From Psychrobacter sp. PG1 (lineage in GTDB: Bacteria; Pseudomonadota; Gammaproteobacteria; Pseudomonadales; Moraxellaceae), in assembly GCF_014897815.1 (NCBI RefSeq), contig NZ_JABUZG010000057.1, positions 1-52,960 on the forward strand: a DNA stretch of 52,960 nucleotides, written 5' to 3'. The notes under the pieces are model-generated. The model searched no databases, had not been told where the DNA came from, and saw nothing but the letters and a program-made list of their open reading frames with translations. This document shows positions 18,096 to 27,595 of this stretch, piece by piece (the stretch's first letter is position 1; every line of letters begins with the position of its first letter). The position numbers and the translations under genes were made by a program.

Positions 18096-19136
18096 CTAAA
18101 TGGGCTGCTGCTCTCGCCACTCAATTAATGCTTTTACATCATTATGGATGCCTGTTTTTAATGCTTCTAAGCCATCATAATGTCGTTCACCATGTAAATA
18201 ATGCAAAAATCGAACCTGTAAAGTTAATCCATATAAATCGGCATTTAATTCTGGAAAATGAACTTCCAAACGCCAATCATGTTGTTTATCGACAGAGGGT
18301 CTAGTGCCGATATTGGCTGTCCCAAAGAGGCTATTGGAACGTAATCCTGAGATACCTGATTTGCCATCTATAGCAAGTGCCGATAAGCCATCAGCAATCA
18401 CTTGCCCATCCTCGTCGAGGCTAACGACATCAACAGCAAAGATACCATGCAGGGCAGGCTTTAAACGCTGTAGGTCAATATTCGCAGTAGGAAAGTCCAT
18501 GGTGCGACCTATTTTATCACCACCAACGACCATTCCTGTAATCGCATAATCGCGACCAAGTAGCACATTAGCAGCGTCAATATCACCAGCCAATAGTAAG
18601 TCTCGAACGCGAGTAGAGCTGATACGTGCCGCTTTACCACTATCATCGATGACGGTATGTAGGTTGGTTACATCTAAGCCATAATTCCGTAAAAACTGAC
18701 TGTCGCCAGTACGGTCATGACCAAATTTGAAGTCATCACCCAACACCAACGCTTTGACATTTAAGCGCAGGGCTAAAAGATCCGCAAATGCTTGGGCGGA
18801 TAGCGAGCGAAATTCTGCATCAAATCCTGCCACAATCAAGGTCTCAACGCCATATTCTGCTAACAAAGCTTGTTTTTCAGCGAGATTGGTGAGGCGAGCA
18901 GGCGCAGTGGCTGGCGCAAAAAATTCACGAGGCTGTGGCTCAAATATCATGACAGCAGAACCAAGATTTTGTGCATGCGCAATATCACGGACTTGTTCAA
19001 GCATCGCTTGATGACCAAGATGGACACCATCGAAGTTACCGATAGTGAGCACACAGGGCACTAAATCTACTGGACTAGTATTTGCAGTCAAATTACTTGG
19101 CGAGGCAATCAGTTGCTCAAGAAAATAGGTGTTCAT
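18096..19136 (-). CDS. ribF: Bifunctional riboflavin kinase/FAD synthetase
   Basis: Makes FMN from riboflavin and then FAD. The N-terminal nucleotidyltransferase domain shows VLTIGNFDGVHLGHQAML (about residues 29-46), LVLGDDFKFGHDRTGD and ISSTRVRDLL. The C-terminal flavokinase domain shows IGRTMDFPTANI and a FLHYLHGERHYDGLEAL tail. It has 346 residues, slightly above the usual 310-320 because of an N-terminal extension of about 20 residues. In many gammaproteobacteria ribF sits with ileS and lspA. Here it stands alone, convergent with the DUF2789 gene. Confidence 0.96.
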   Translation of the reverse strand: MNTYFLEQLIASPSNLTANTSPVDLVPCVLTIGNFDGVHLGHQAMLEQVRDIAHAQNLGSAVMIFEPQPREFFAPATAPARLTNLAEKQALLAEYGVETLIVAGFDAEFRSLSAQAFADLLALRLNVKALVLGDDFKFGHDRTGDSQFLRNYGLDVTNLHTVIDDSGKAARISSTRVRDLLLAGDIDAANVLLGRDYAITGMVVGGDKIGRTMDFPTANIDLQRLKPALHGIFAVDVVSLDEDGQVIADGLSALAIDGKSGISGLRSNSLFGTANIGTRPSVDKQHDWRLEVHFPELNADLYGLTLQVRFLHYLHGERHYDGLEALKTGIHNDVKALIEWREQQPI

Positions 19137-19399
19137 AAATTTTCAGCTATGATAGATAAAACCAGATAAAAAACACACCCGTACCAAAATCAATGTGTTT
19201 AAAATCAGCCATTATAAAGTAAAATGACCATACTAACATCCTATAGTCTACTGACAATAAAAGTATGGCGCTATCCGCTCTGTCATCTTAAAATACCGTG
19301 ATGTTTGTCCACATGCTTTTGTAATAACCCTCTGTATAGAAGGATCATCTTGCAACAATTATCACTCATAGACTATTAATTAATAATTACGGAGAACTT

Positions 19400-19999
19400 A
19401 TGCCCGTTGCTGCCTTGAATGCTGTACCAACTGTTTTGTTAGAACACTATCTCACTGATGAGTTTGTCGTGCAGCGTGCAAGTAGAGACGACTTGTCAGA
19501 GATTTTGGTGATTTATAATCAGACTATTGCAGGTAAACAAGCCACTGCCAATCTCACCCCAGTGACCTGTGAAGAGCGTGCAGATTGGTTTGATGAGCAT
19601 ATAAACAGTCCGACGCGTCCTATTTATGTCGTAAAAGCGATGCATAAGACCACGCAGAATGCAGCGAAAACAGAGACAGCAACAATCGTCGCTTGGGGTA
19701 GCTTTAGCGATTTATATGCACGACCGGCTTATCATATCAGCACTGAGATTAGTATCTACTTGCATCAGGATTATCACGGTCAAGGATTGGGCAGTTTATT
19801 GACATGCTGGATGTTGACACAAGCGCCAAGCCTAGGCATTCATAATGTGATCGCGCTTATTTTTGCGCACAATCAGCCAAGCTTAGGATTGTTCCGTAAG
19901 CTTGGTTTTGAGCAATGGGGATATATGCCAAAAGTGTGTGATATGCAAGGCTTTATCGCTGATGTTGTGATGCTTGGCAAGCCGGTGTCGTCAGATTAA
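19400..19999 (+). CDS. GNAT family N-acetyltransferase
   Basis: A 199-residue acetyl-CoA-dependent N-acetyltransferase. The GNAT core is clear: FVVQRASRDDLSEILVIYNQTI at the start, TEISIYLHQDYHGQGLGSLL (motif A, the acetyl-CoA pyrophosphate loop QGLG), and FAHNQPSLGLFRKLGFEQWGYMPKV (motif B). The pattern resembles the phosphinothricin/methionine-sulfoximine acetyltransferase group, often general amino-acid acylating enzymes. The substrate is not determined by sequence. ATG 19400 follows ACGGAGAACTT. Monocistronic. Confidence 0.9.
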   Translation: MPVAALNAVPTVLLEHYLTDEFVVQRASRDDLSEILVIYNQTIAGKQATANLTPVTCEERADWFDEHINSPTRPIYVVKAMHKTTQNAAKTETATIVAWGSFSDLYARPAYHISTEISIYLHQDYHGQGLGSLLTCWMLTQAPSLGIHNVIALIFAHNQPSLGLFRKLGFEQWGYMPKVCDMQGFIADVVMLGKPVSSD

Positions 20000-20055
20000 T
20001 ATTAAATTTAAATTTAAATTGGTATCAAATAAAATTATTGAAGATAGTTCAAGTG

Positions 20056-20082
20056 ACTTAAGCTAAAATAACTTAAGCTAAA
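20056..20082 (+). repeat. Two-copy 12-bp tandem repeat
   Basis: ACTTAAGCTAAA occurs at 20056-20067 and again at 20071-20082 with a three-base gap (15-bp period). It lies in the convergent spacer between the acetyltransferase and lipoprotein genes. Confidence 0.7.
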
Positions 20083-20111
20083 GTGATTTTAAATGAGGAC
20101 AGCAAAGCGTC

Positions 20112-20723
20112 TTACCCTAGGATTTTCCATTGACCTTCAATTTTTTGCAGCTCATAAGTCAACGGTGCAGGCGCACTTTGTCCTTTTAGCATCAGCTCCC
20201 CAATGATGGTGGCACGGGTTTTATCATCACTGTATTTAGTATCGGTGATAGTGACGCCATCGACGGTTTGCTGAAAGGCATACTGGGTTTTAGCCAGCTC
20301 TTCTTCGAAGTTTGCCATATCTACTTTATAATATTTAGCGGCTTCCTTTACCTCGCCATAATACAGGCTATCTAATGCTCGTTTGACAGTATCTTCCGGT
20401 GTACCAGCTTGGGTTGTATTGGTTACGAGGCTTTTTTGCTTGGTCGCAGAGGTAACTGGGTCAATATCATCACTATCAATAGCCGTTTCATCGTTACCAC
20501 TGTCAGCCGCCTGCTCACTTTCCACAGCTAATGTTTGATTAGTAGTATCGTTTTCAGCATCAATGCTTTTATCAGAACTGCCTTCAGCGATGGCTGCCGT
20601 ATCTTCGGCACTATTAGCTGTCTTATCGTTATCGCTACAAGCACTTAAAAGCAGTCCAGTACTAAGGACACCAGCAGTCAGGATAGTTGGTAAGCGTAGC
20701 AAGGTTACTCGTTTGGTTATCAT
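20112..20723 (-). CDS. Lipoprotein with DUF4878-like domain
   Basis: A 203-residue lipoprotein. The signal peptide ends in a lipobox (LLLSAC, Cys about 29) with Ser-Asp following the Cys, so inner-membrane retention is possible. Residues 30-105 are an acidic Asp/Glu/Thr/Ser-rich linker. The C-terminal domain (DTVKRALDSLYYGEVKEAAKYY to KIEGQWKILG) resembles DUF4878, an NTF2-like fold. Function unknown. It lies 111 bp downstream of murJ on the same strand. Confidence 0.8.
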   Translation of the reverse strand: MITKRVTLLRLPTILTAGVLSTGLLLSACSDNDKTANSAEDTAAIAEGSSDKSIDAENDTTNQTLAVESEQAADSGNDETAIDSDDIDPVTSATKQKSLVTNTTQAGTPEDTVKRALDSLYYGEVKEAAKYYKVDMANFEEELAKTQYAFQQTVDGVTITDTKYSDDKTRATIIGELMLKGQSAPAPLTYELQKIEGQWKILG

Positions 20724-20834
20724 TATTAGCCCTCAGATTTCATTTATTCGTTAATGGTTAATTATGGCAACTATCCGCGTCATTCACTATCCATTCTCTT
20801 ACTAAGCTTGTTTTGGTTTCGTAAGTGAAGCTGC

Positions 20835-22385
20835 TTAACCATGCTTTAGCTGGCGCGGACGGAAACCAGTGGCTAGTAATACCACGCCATAAACCAGTGC
20901 TCCCACGGTACACATAATGAGCAAAGCGGCGATACGTCGCCATTGAGCCTCATCGCTAGGGAAATAAGGCAGCATGACATAAAGTACGCCAATCATAGCG
21001 CTAGTCGCAATCGCAAACTGGGTGAATAGTTTTTTCCAATGACTGCCAAAGCGGAAAATATTACGTTTATGTAAGAAATAATATAATAAGCCTGCGTTAA
21101 CAAAGGCCGCGCCCGTGGTTGCTAATGCCAAGCCGCCATGTAGTGGAATCTCTAAGAAATAAAATATACCGATAAAAATGACACTAAAAATCATATTGGC
21201 AAAGACAGAAATGATACCGATTTTTACGGGTGTTCTGGTATCTTGACGGGCAAAAAAAGCAGGGGCAAAGATTTTAATAAGCATAAAGCCTAAAATACCA
21301 CCAGCCATACTACGTAATGCGAGCGAACTCATCTGCGCATCGCGTAAGGTAAATTCACCGCGCAAAAACAGCGCTTGCATCAGTACATCGGCAAGTATAA
21401 ACAACGCTGCTGATGCAGGAACACCGACTAAAATGATTAAGCGTGCCGCCCAATCGATGGTCTTTTTAAAACTAACATCGTCTTTTTGCGCCTCGCTTTT
21501 TGATAAACTGGGCAAAATGACTGTACCGATTGCCACGCCAATCAAGCCTAATGGCAGCTCACTCATACGCTCTGCGGCATACAGCCAAGAAACCGAGCCG
21601 CCAATCATCAATGACGCAAAAATGGTATTGAGCAGCAGATTAATCTGAGTGACAGAGACGCCAAAGATGGCAGGCAGCATGAGTTTTAAAATACGGCGAA
21701 CGCCTTCATGCTGAAAGTCGACTTTGGGTGCGACCAGCAGCTTTTGTTGCCATAGCTGCGGCAGCTGTAGTAAGAATTGCAACAATCCTGCGATAGCGAC
21801 CGCATAGCCTAGTGCCATGATAGGAACATCGAACATAGGGGCAAAAATTAGCGCGCCACCAATCATACATAGGTTCAATAACACGGGTGCAAAAGCAGGC
21901 GCAGCAAAGCGTCCGTAGCTTTGTAAAATGCCACTGGCAAAGGCGGTCATAGAAATAAATAGCAAATAAGGAAAGGTCAGACGCAGTAATTCAGCGGTAA
22001 TAGCAAATTTACCTGGTTGGTCGGCAAAACCAGGCGCGAATAAAGTCACGACCCACGGTGCCATTAAAATAACAACCACAGTAAGCATCGACAAAATTAA
22101 CAGCAGAGCGCCTGAAGTACGACTGACTAAGATTTGTACCTGCTGCAAACTATATTTTTCTTTGTATTCAGATAGCACAGGGACGAAGGCTTGACTAAAG
22201 GCACCTTCTGCAAATAAACGCCGCAAAAAGTTTGGAATTTTGAAGGCGACCAAAAAGGCATCCATCAGACCACCAGCGCCAAAGACGCCTAACAATACGA
22301 CATCGCGTACCAGACCTAAGATACGAGATAGCATGGTCATACTACTGACCACCATGGTTGAACGAAATAACCGACTTTTTGCCAT
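20835..22385 (-). CDS. murJ: Lipid II flippase MurJ
   Basis: MOP-superfamily transporter that moves lipid II across the inner membrane for peptidoglycan synthesis. The N-terminus is diagnostic (STMVVSSMTMLSRILGLVRDVVLLGVFGAGGLMDAFLVAFKIPNFLRRLFAEGAFSQAFVPV, given here only as family blocks: SRILGLVRD, FLVAFKIPNFLRR, EGAFSQAF). About 14 hydrophobic segments follow across 516 residues, the usual length. A second family block is GVAIGTVILPSLSK. It is encoded near ampD, with a 194-bp gap. Confidence 0.96.
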   Translation of the reverse strand: MAKSRLFRSTMVVSSMTMLSRILGLVRDVVLLGVFGAGGLMDAFLVAFKIPNFLRRLFAEGAFSQAFVPVLSEYKEKYSLQQVQILVSRTSGALLLILSMLTVVVILMAPWVVTLFAPGFADQPGKFAITAELLRLTFPYLLFISMTAFASGILQSYGRFAAPAFAPVLLNLCMIGGALIFAPMFDVPIMALGYAVAIAGLLQFLLQLPQLWQQKLLVAPKVDFQHEGVRRILKLMLPAIFGVSVTQINLLLNTIFASLMIGGSVSWLYAAERMSELPLGLIGVAIGTVILPSLSKSEAQKDDVSFKKTIDWAARLIILVGVPASAALFILADVLMQALFLRGEFTLRDAQMSSLALRSMAGGILGFMLIKIFAPAFFARQDTRTPVKIGIISVFANMIFSVIFIGIFYFLEIPLHGGLALATTGAAFVNAGLLYYFLHKRNIFRFGSHWKKLFTQFAIATSAMIGVLYVMLPYFPSDEAQWRRIAALLIMCTVGALVYGVVLLATGFRPRQLKHG

Positions 22386-22579
22386 GAGAACCTATTGTGC
22401 TAATTTGTTTAATGAAGGTTGTTTACTGATGGTTGTCTACTAAGTTGCTGCTATCAAAAAACTGATGGATTATAGCATTTTCATAATCGAGATAAATGGA
22501 TTGGATGTGGAATATAATGCATACAGTTAACTGTTAATAGAGCTTGTAACAGGATTGACAAAATAATTATCCATACGAC

Positions 22580-23167
22580 TTAACCCTCAAGAATGTTGGC
22601 GACCATCTCACGCAATTTTGACCATTCAAAATAATCACCGGGATCTGTTTTGCGACCAGGGGCAATATCGCTATGACCTGTTAGATGACGACGAGTTTTG
22701 GGGTAGGCGGCATAAATGGCACAGACTATTTTTGCAAGTACCTCATATTGTGCGGCGGTGAAGGACACAAAATCAGACCCTTCAAGCTCAATACCGATGC
22801 TATAATCATTACATTCAGGGCGACCCAAGTAGCTAGAGCGTCCAGCATGCCACGCGCGCTCATTAAAATTGACAAATTGAGTCATCGTGCCATCACGCTC
22901 GATGAATAAGTGAGCCGAAACCTCCGCGTCTTTAATCGTTTGAAAATAGGGATGCGCCGCCCAGTCTAGCTGATTGGTAAATAATGCTTTAACGTAATGG
23001 ATGCCGTCAGTATCAGACGCTCCGAACTCGTTCGGAGGTAGGCTGATATTATGAATAACAATAGTATCAATACTCATATCTGTTGGTCGCAGATTGCAGT
23101 TTGGTGATGCAAGGTATGTGGCGGCAGATAATCTGCCATCGTTAATCTTTATTGGTGTTATGGACAT
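22580..23167 (-). CDS. ampD: 1,6-anhydro-N-acetylmuramyl-L-alanine amidase AmpD
   Basis: Cytoplasmic zinc amidase that cleaves the peptide from anhydro-muropeptides during wall recycling. Its loss commonly derepresses ampC in other genera. The zinc His in IVIHNISLPP, catalytic Glu in IGIELEGSDF, the HAGRSSYLGR block and TGHSDIAPGRKTDPGDYFEW (second His and the Lys/Asp pair) are all visible. The frame is open from 23185, but AGAGA lies just before ATG 23167, and MSITPIKINDGRL gives the standard length (195 residues). Confidence 0.95.
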   Translation of the reverse strand: MSITPIKINDGRLSAATYLASPNCNLRPTDMSIDTIVIHNISLPPNEFGASDTDGIHYVKALFTNQLDWAAHPYFQTIKDAEVSAHLFIERDGTMTQFVNFNERAWHAGRSSYLGRPECNDYSIGIELEGSDFVSFTAAQYEVLAKIVCAIYAAYPKTRRHLTGHSDIAPGRKTDPGDYFEWSKLREMVANILEG

Positions 23168-23218
23168 AATATTCTCTTTTATCATGATATTAATAAGTGG
23201 GCATTGACCGCTGGTTGC

Positions 23219-23313
23219 TAGCCATTTTTATCAATCAATAGCCATTCTGATAATAGCTACCTTGATAACAGTAGCTTTGATAGTAACAACTTTGATAACA
23301 GCCACTTTAACTA
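23219..23313 (+). repeat. Degenerate 15-bp tandem repeat (minisatellite)
   Basis: Five consecutive 15-bp units run from 23239 to 23313, of the form TAGCTACCTTGATAA, and a looser unit precedes them from 23219. The last bases GATAA or GATAG recur in four of the five units. It lies between the divergent ampD and DUF4105 genes. Confidence 0.75.
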
Positions 23314-23440
23314 AGATATTTCAATGATCTAGCTCGTATATGGCTTTTGAGGTTATTTTAGTGAACGATTCAATCGGCATTATCAACCAGCCATCAATCA
23401 CGCTATCGGCGTATGAATAATAACGTGCGAGGTTTACCCC

Positions 23441-25543
23441 ATGTCTCTAAAGCCTAATTTTTTATCTGTAGATTGTACCCTAACTACTATGAGTCAACGA
23501 GCGCGTTTACCACTTGCTATTGCAGGATTGCTACTCTCTGCACAAACGCAAGCTTTTTTGCCAACCCCAGCATCATTAGTAACGACAGGGGCATTAGCGC
23601 CTACGCCGCAAGCTACTGCAATTGCTAATAATACGCCAGATAATGACGCTCCAGAAGATACCCAAGGGCTAGAAAAAAGCAACGCTGAGCAATTATTAGC
23701 CAAGTGGCGTGAGCAAGCAGCAACACAAAATTTAGCCCAAGATACGACATGGCGACGTTTATTATATTTTTTTGATGATCAAAAGAATTTGATTGGTAAG
23801 AAAAAAGACACCAGCATGGTTGATGAGGCTGACTTTTTTTTGAGTGAGCATGGTCGGCAAGACTCGAATGCCGAGCTTGATGCGTTACTCGTCGCCCTCG
23901 CTAATGAGATAGCGACAACGAATAACCGTACTGTCAAAAAAAATACTGCCAATAATTCGGTATTATGCCGTTTCCCAGCGCGTGTACAATGGTTGACCGA
24001 TACATTAAACATTGATAAGGCGACGCTACAAGTTGACTGTCCGGAGTTGAATGAATGGATGCAAAAGATTGCCCCTGAGCAGCTATCTATCATGTTTGCC
24101 CAAGAGTATTTAGACAATCCTTTATCAGCCTTTGCTCATACGTTATTGCGTATTGACTCAAAAGCCAGTGTGGCTGATCCGAGCCAGATTCATCACGCGG
24201 TTGCGCTGAATTATACGGTTGGTGGTAATCCAAAAGACAATTTTGTGGTGTATGCCATCAAGTCAATGACCGGCGGTTATGACAATCTCATTGAAATTGA
24301 CCCTTATCCCGCAAGGCTGGCGAAATATCTGCAAGAAGACGAGCGTGACGCATGGACGTATCAATTGGATTTGACACCAGCGGAAGTGCAGCAGATTATG
24401 TTGCACGTTTGGGAAACCAAAGATTTAAAATTGCCGTATTACTTCACCACAGATAACTGTGCGTCTGAGATTTTACGCTTAATTGATGTGGTGCGTCCGC
24501 AGCAGCACTTATTGAGTCAGCTGCCTTATGCGGTTATTCCTTCAGATGTCGTGCAGTTGCTTGATGATGAAGGCTTACTTGCCAGCACCAACTATACCCC
24601 TGCTGATAGCACTTTACGCCAAGCGCAGTTGAATAAGGTCAAAGAGCAGCGCGAGCAATTCGGCTATCACAACAGCGCAAAACAGACGATTAATGAGGTT
24701 AAATCTGCCCAACTCAATACGGTTTCGAGCATGTCAGCTGATGGACAGACGTTATTGCAGCCTGATATAGCAGTATCAGATAACAATCCAATAGACAGAC
24801 ATCCGCTGCAACTGGCTCATATGGGACTAGGGCAGCGCGGTGATAATAACTATATCGATTTGGGCTTACGAGCGGGCTATCATGATATTCTCGATCGTCC
24901 CTCAGGATTCCCACAGTTTTTTGACTTAGAAGGCGCATCTGCGACTTTGCGCCTGTACGACACCGATAATGACAAAGCCAATCAGCCAAACAGTGTGGTT
25001 TTGCAAAATGTGACATTGATTCGTGGGCGCTCATTTAATCCGGTCAATTCTGCCAAAAAAGGCAAAACGTGGGGCGCTAGCATCGAGGCGACGCGTGTGA
25101 ATGATGGCTCCCAGCAAGACGGTCGCGATCATTTAGTTGGGAGCTTGGGCTATGAATCAGGTTGGTCATGGGCATTTGGCACGCCTCGCACAGGTACAGG
25201 CGAGATGCCGCCGCAGCTATGCTATACCTTTTTGTCCGGCACAGCGCAAGCAGGGCGCGGTATCAATAAAGGCTTTCGCGTTGGTGCTGGCGTCAATGCA
25301 GGCTGTCGTTATCAGATTAACAATCAGTTACGCGCGCAGGCTGAATTGCAACTGCCATATTGGTATCATGGCAGCAGCGATGAGTCTAATGCCCGTGGTC
25401 ATTATTGGCAGCCGATATCGACATTAGGGCTACAATACGATATCGATAAAAAACAAGCATTACGCATTAATGCCAACTATGAATGGCAAGATCGTGTTGA
25501 TGCCAATGAAGACGTACAGCTGTCGTACAGACGCTATTTTTAA
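23441..25543 (+). CDS. DUF4105 envelope protein with putative outer-membrane barrel end
   Basis: A 700-residue exported protein. A signal peptide ends near residue 39 (LAIAGLLLSAQTQA). The DUF4105 (Lnb-type) domain lies at about 250-380, with HHAVALNYT, FVVYAIKSMTGGY, and YYFTTDNCASEILRLIDV containing the conserved Asn-Cys-Ala. The C-terminal third alternates polar and hydrophobic residues in beta-strand fashion and ends in SYRRYF, a final Phe typical of outer-membrane beta-barrel signals. The role of the family is unclear to me, though DUF4105 is related to NlpC/P60-like papain folds. ATG 23441 has GAGG upstream. A start at 23489 lacks a ribosome site. Confidence 0.85.
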   Translation: MSLKPNFLSVDCTLTTMSQRARLPLAIAGLLLSAQTQAFLPTPASLVTTGALAPTPQATAIANNTPDNDAPEDTQGLEKSNAEQLLAKWREQAATQNLAQDTTWRRLLYFFDDQKNLIGKKKDTSMVDEADFFLSEHGRQDSNAELDALLVALANEIATTNNRTVKKNTANNSVLCRFPARVQWLTDTLNIDKATLQVDCPELNEWMQKIAPEQLSIMFAQEYLDNPLSAFAHTLLRIDSKASVADPSQIHHAVALNYTVGGNPKDNFVVYAIKSMTGGYDNLIEIDPYPARLAKYLQEDERDAWTYQLDLTPAEVQQIMLHVWETKDLKLPYYFTTDNCASEILRLIDVVRPQQHLLSQLPYAVIPSDVVQLLDDEGLLASTNYTPADSTLRQAQLNKVKEQREQFGYHNSAKQTINEVKSAQLNTVSSMSADGQTLLQPDIAVSDNNPIDRHPLQLAHMGLGQRGDNNYIDLGLRAGYHDILDRPSGFPQFFDLEGASATLRLYDTDNDKANQPNSVVLQNVTLIRGRSFNPVNSAKKGKTWGASIEATRVNDGSQQDGRDHLVGSLGYESGWSWAFGTPRTGTGEMPPQLCYTFLSGTAQAGRGINKGFRVGAGVNAGCRYQINNQLRAQAELQLPYWYHGSSDESNARGHYWQPISTLGLQYDIDKKQALRINANYEWQDRVDANEDVQLSYRRYF

Positions 25544-25623
25544 CATTTATTACTGAAAAAATGTATAGATTATTAAAAAGATGTATGGGTAGTCATTAGA
25601 AATGGCGTTCGAATAAAGGATAA

Positions 25624-26472
25624 ATGATGAGTACGCAAAATTTATTGATTATTGGTCAAGGTGATATTGGTTTGCCAGTCAGCAACCAGCTGGCACAGGA
25701 CGGCTTGAATGTCACAGGTTTGGCTCGTGGTGAGCGCCATCATTACTCTTTGGATGATAACGCTGAATTTATGCAAGCCGATGCATTGACTCTGACGGCT
25801 GAGCAGCTGCGAGATTTTACGGCGATAGCAATTATCGTTACCCCCGATGATTATTCGACCAGTGGCTATCATAATAGCTACTTAGCAATTAGCCAGCATT
25901 TGGCAACGCTTGCGGACAAACTCACCAACCTTTCACGCATTGTCTTTATTTCGTCAACGGGTGTTTATGGGCAAGATAACGGCGAATGGATTGATGACAA
26001 TACTGCGCCTGTGCCGCCAAAACGCGAAGCATCGCAGGTGATATTGCAATCAGAACAAGTCCTGCAACAAGGCTTTGGTGATAAAGCCATTATCATTCGT
26101 CCAAGCGGTATTTATGGACGCGTGCGTCTCATGCGTCTGCGCAAAGCCCGCGAACCACAAAAGGAAGCAGTGGCAGCCGCGCATTGGAGCAATCGGATTA
26201 TGGATCGCGATTTGGTCGCTATCATCGCTAACGTACTGACTATCGATGCGCCCAAGCCCCTTTATATTGCTACTGATTATGCGCCAGTCACGACTTTTGA
26301 GTTGGGCGTTTGGTTAAGTCAGCAGATAAATGAAACGCCTCCTGCTCTTGACGATAAAAAAGTAGCGGTTACGGGAAAACGCTTGCACAGTAATATTCCA
26401 TTAGCTTGGTTGGCATATCCTGATTGGCAAGTCGGTTACCGTGATATTTTGCGCCATCAAGAACAACATTAA
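25624..26472 (+). CDS. NAD(P)-dependent SDR-family protein, YeeZ-like
   Basis: A 282-residue extended short-chain dehydrogenase/reductase-like protein. The nucleotide-binding start NLLIIGQGDIGLPVSNQL is visible, then IVFISSTGVYGQDNGEWID and IIRPSGIYG. The active-site YxxxK is not seen at the usual place, as in E. coli YeeZ, which it resembles in outline. The substrate is unknown. ATG 25624 follows AAAGGATAA. It is followed 63 bp later by an unidentified gene. Confidence 0.82.
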   Translation: MMSTQNLLIIGQGDIGLPVSNQLAQDGLNVTGLARGERHHYSLDDNAEFMQADALTLTAEQLRDFTAIAIIVTPDDYSTSGYHNSYLAISQHLATLADKLTNLSRIVFISSTGVYGQDNGEWIDDNTAPVPPKREASQVILQSEQVLQQGFGDKAIIIRPSGIYGRVRLMRLRKAREPQKEAVAAAHWSNRIMDRDLVAIIANVLTIDAPKPLYIATDYAPVTTFELGVWLSQQINETPPALDDKKVAVTGKRLHSNIPLAWLAYPDWQVGYRDILRHQEQH

Positions 26473-26535
26473 GAGTAATATGCCAGTTTGATTTAATTAG
26501 AATTATTTTTATATTTTATAGCTTATGGAGATTTC

Positions 26536-27534
26536 ATGACCCAGCCTTCTACTTCTGACACTCATTTACCCAGTGCTGATCTTACAGCAGCAGGCGGTAC
26601 AATTTCAGAAGGCAATGCTGAGCAGTCGTCTATTTTGCCAGATAGTACCCAACCTGCGATTGTACATCCTAATTTTGACCCGAGTCGCTTGGCACTTGAT
26701 CCTGCCAGACCCTTGAGCGATATTCCAGAGCCTGCTAGGCGATTAAATGGTCAATTGCAACGACTTTATGGTCGCTCTGCGCGTTTTTATCAGCCTAAAG
26801 AACACAGCTTGTCAAAATGGTCGCTGATTGCTTCAGAAGTATTGGGCGAGCATCTGTCATTAATGCGAGCAGCAGAGCTTGTCGAGTTTCCAGACAGCTT
26901 TTATCACAATCACAGCGCGCAACCATTATTATCATCATTAAATGGTATGACTTTGCTCGACATGGCTGATATTCAGCAGGCGCTTCGTGCTTATCCAAAA
27001 CTGCATCGTTACGGTTTTGCACTGAATGGCTCTTCTGTAAGTACCGATACGAGCGTTAGTAGTAATGCTAAAAACAAACAGGCTTCTTTCCGTGCATTGA
27101 CCAAACGTTATAACCCAGATGAGTTGCTCAACAGTGTTTACGCCGAAGATTGGCAGGTGGTGTTGCAGCCGCAACAATTTGAGACAGGTGAGGGCAGTTT
27201 GGCTACTGACATTATGGCGTGTAGCGTTGCTGTTCATGCATTGAGGCAGTGCGAGACACGCAAAAGTATCAATCACCGCTACAGCGCCGCGCAAATCTGT
27301 CAGCACATACGCAGTTATCTGCTGAGTCAAATCATTTGTGAGCCATCGCAGCGCCATGCCTACCGTCAAATACGCATTTTCACAGGACATGTTATTGTTG
27401 CCGCGTATCATTTAGGTTGGGAGATACAAGTGAGTGATGACGGTCAGTGTTATTTTAATCTCTCATCGCGCAGTGGCCTATTGACTCGTTATCCTAACAT
27501 GCAGGATTACGACATCAATGGTTGGTCAAGCTGA
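26536..27534 (+). CDS. Uncharacterised protein between SDR gene and pyrE
   Basis: A 332-residue protein that I do not recognise. It starts at ATG 26536 with TATGGAGATTTC upstream. Residues 1-65 are polar and low in complexity (Ser/Thr/Pro/Ala). No signal peptide or membrane segment is evident. Residues 70-160 look helical. The C-terminal part (VVLQPQQFETGEGSLATDIM to HVIVAAYHLGWEIQVSDDGQ) is mixed alpha/beta and contains several Cys and His residues. Long minus-strand frames overlap it, but the ribosome site and the short spacing to both neighbours favour this strand. Probably restricted to Moraxellaceae, though that is an inference. Confidence 0.75.
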   Translation: MTQPSTSDTHLPSADLTAAGGTISEGNAEQSSILPDSTQPAIVHPNFDPSRLALDPARPLSDIPEPARRLNGQLQRLYGRSARFYQPKEHSLSKWSLIASEVLGEHLSLMRAAELVEFPDSFYHNHSAQPLLSSLNGMTLLDMADIQQALRAYPKLHRYGFALNGSSVSTDTSVSSNAKNKQASFRALTKRYNPDELLNSVYAEDWQVVLQPQQFETGEGSLATDIMACSVAVHALRQCETRKSINHRYSAAQICQHIRSYLLSQIICEPSQRHAYRQIRIFTGHVIVAAYHLGWEIQVSDDGQCYFNLSSRSGLLTRYPNMQDYDINGWSS

Positions 27535-27595
27535 TCAATAATGCGTACAATAACGCCAATTTTTTGCTCTTCTTTTTGTCAATAGGAACGCTTCC

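Noticed and set aside
26938..27411. 157-codon minus-strand frame inside the unidentified gene at 26536
   Set aside because: The plus-strand gene has a ribosome site and operon-like spacing; the antisense frame has no ribosome site and no recognisable domain.
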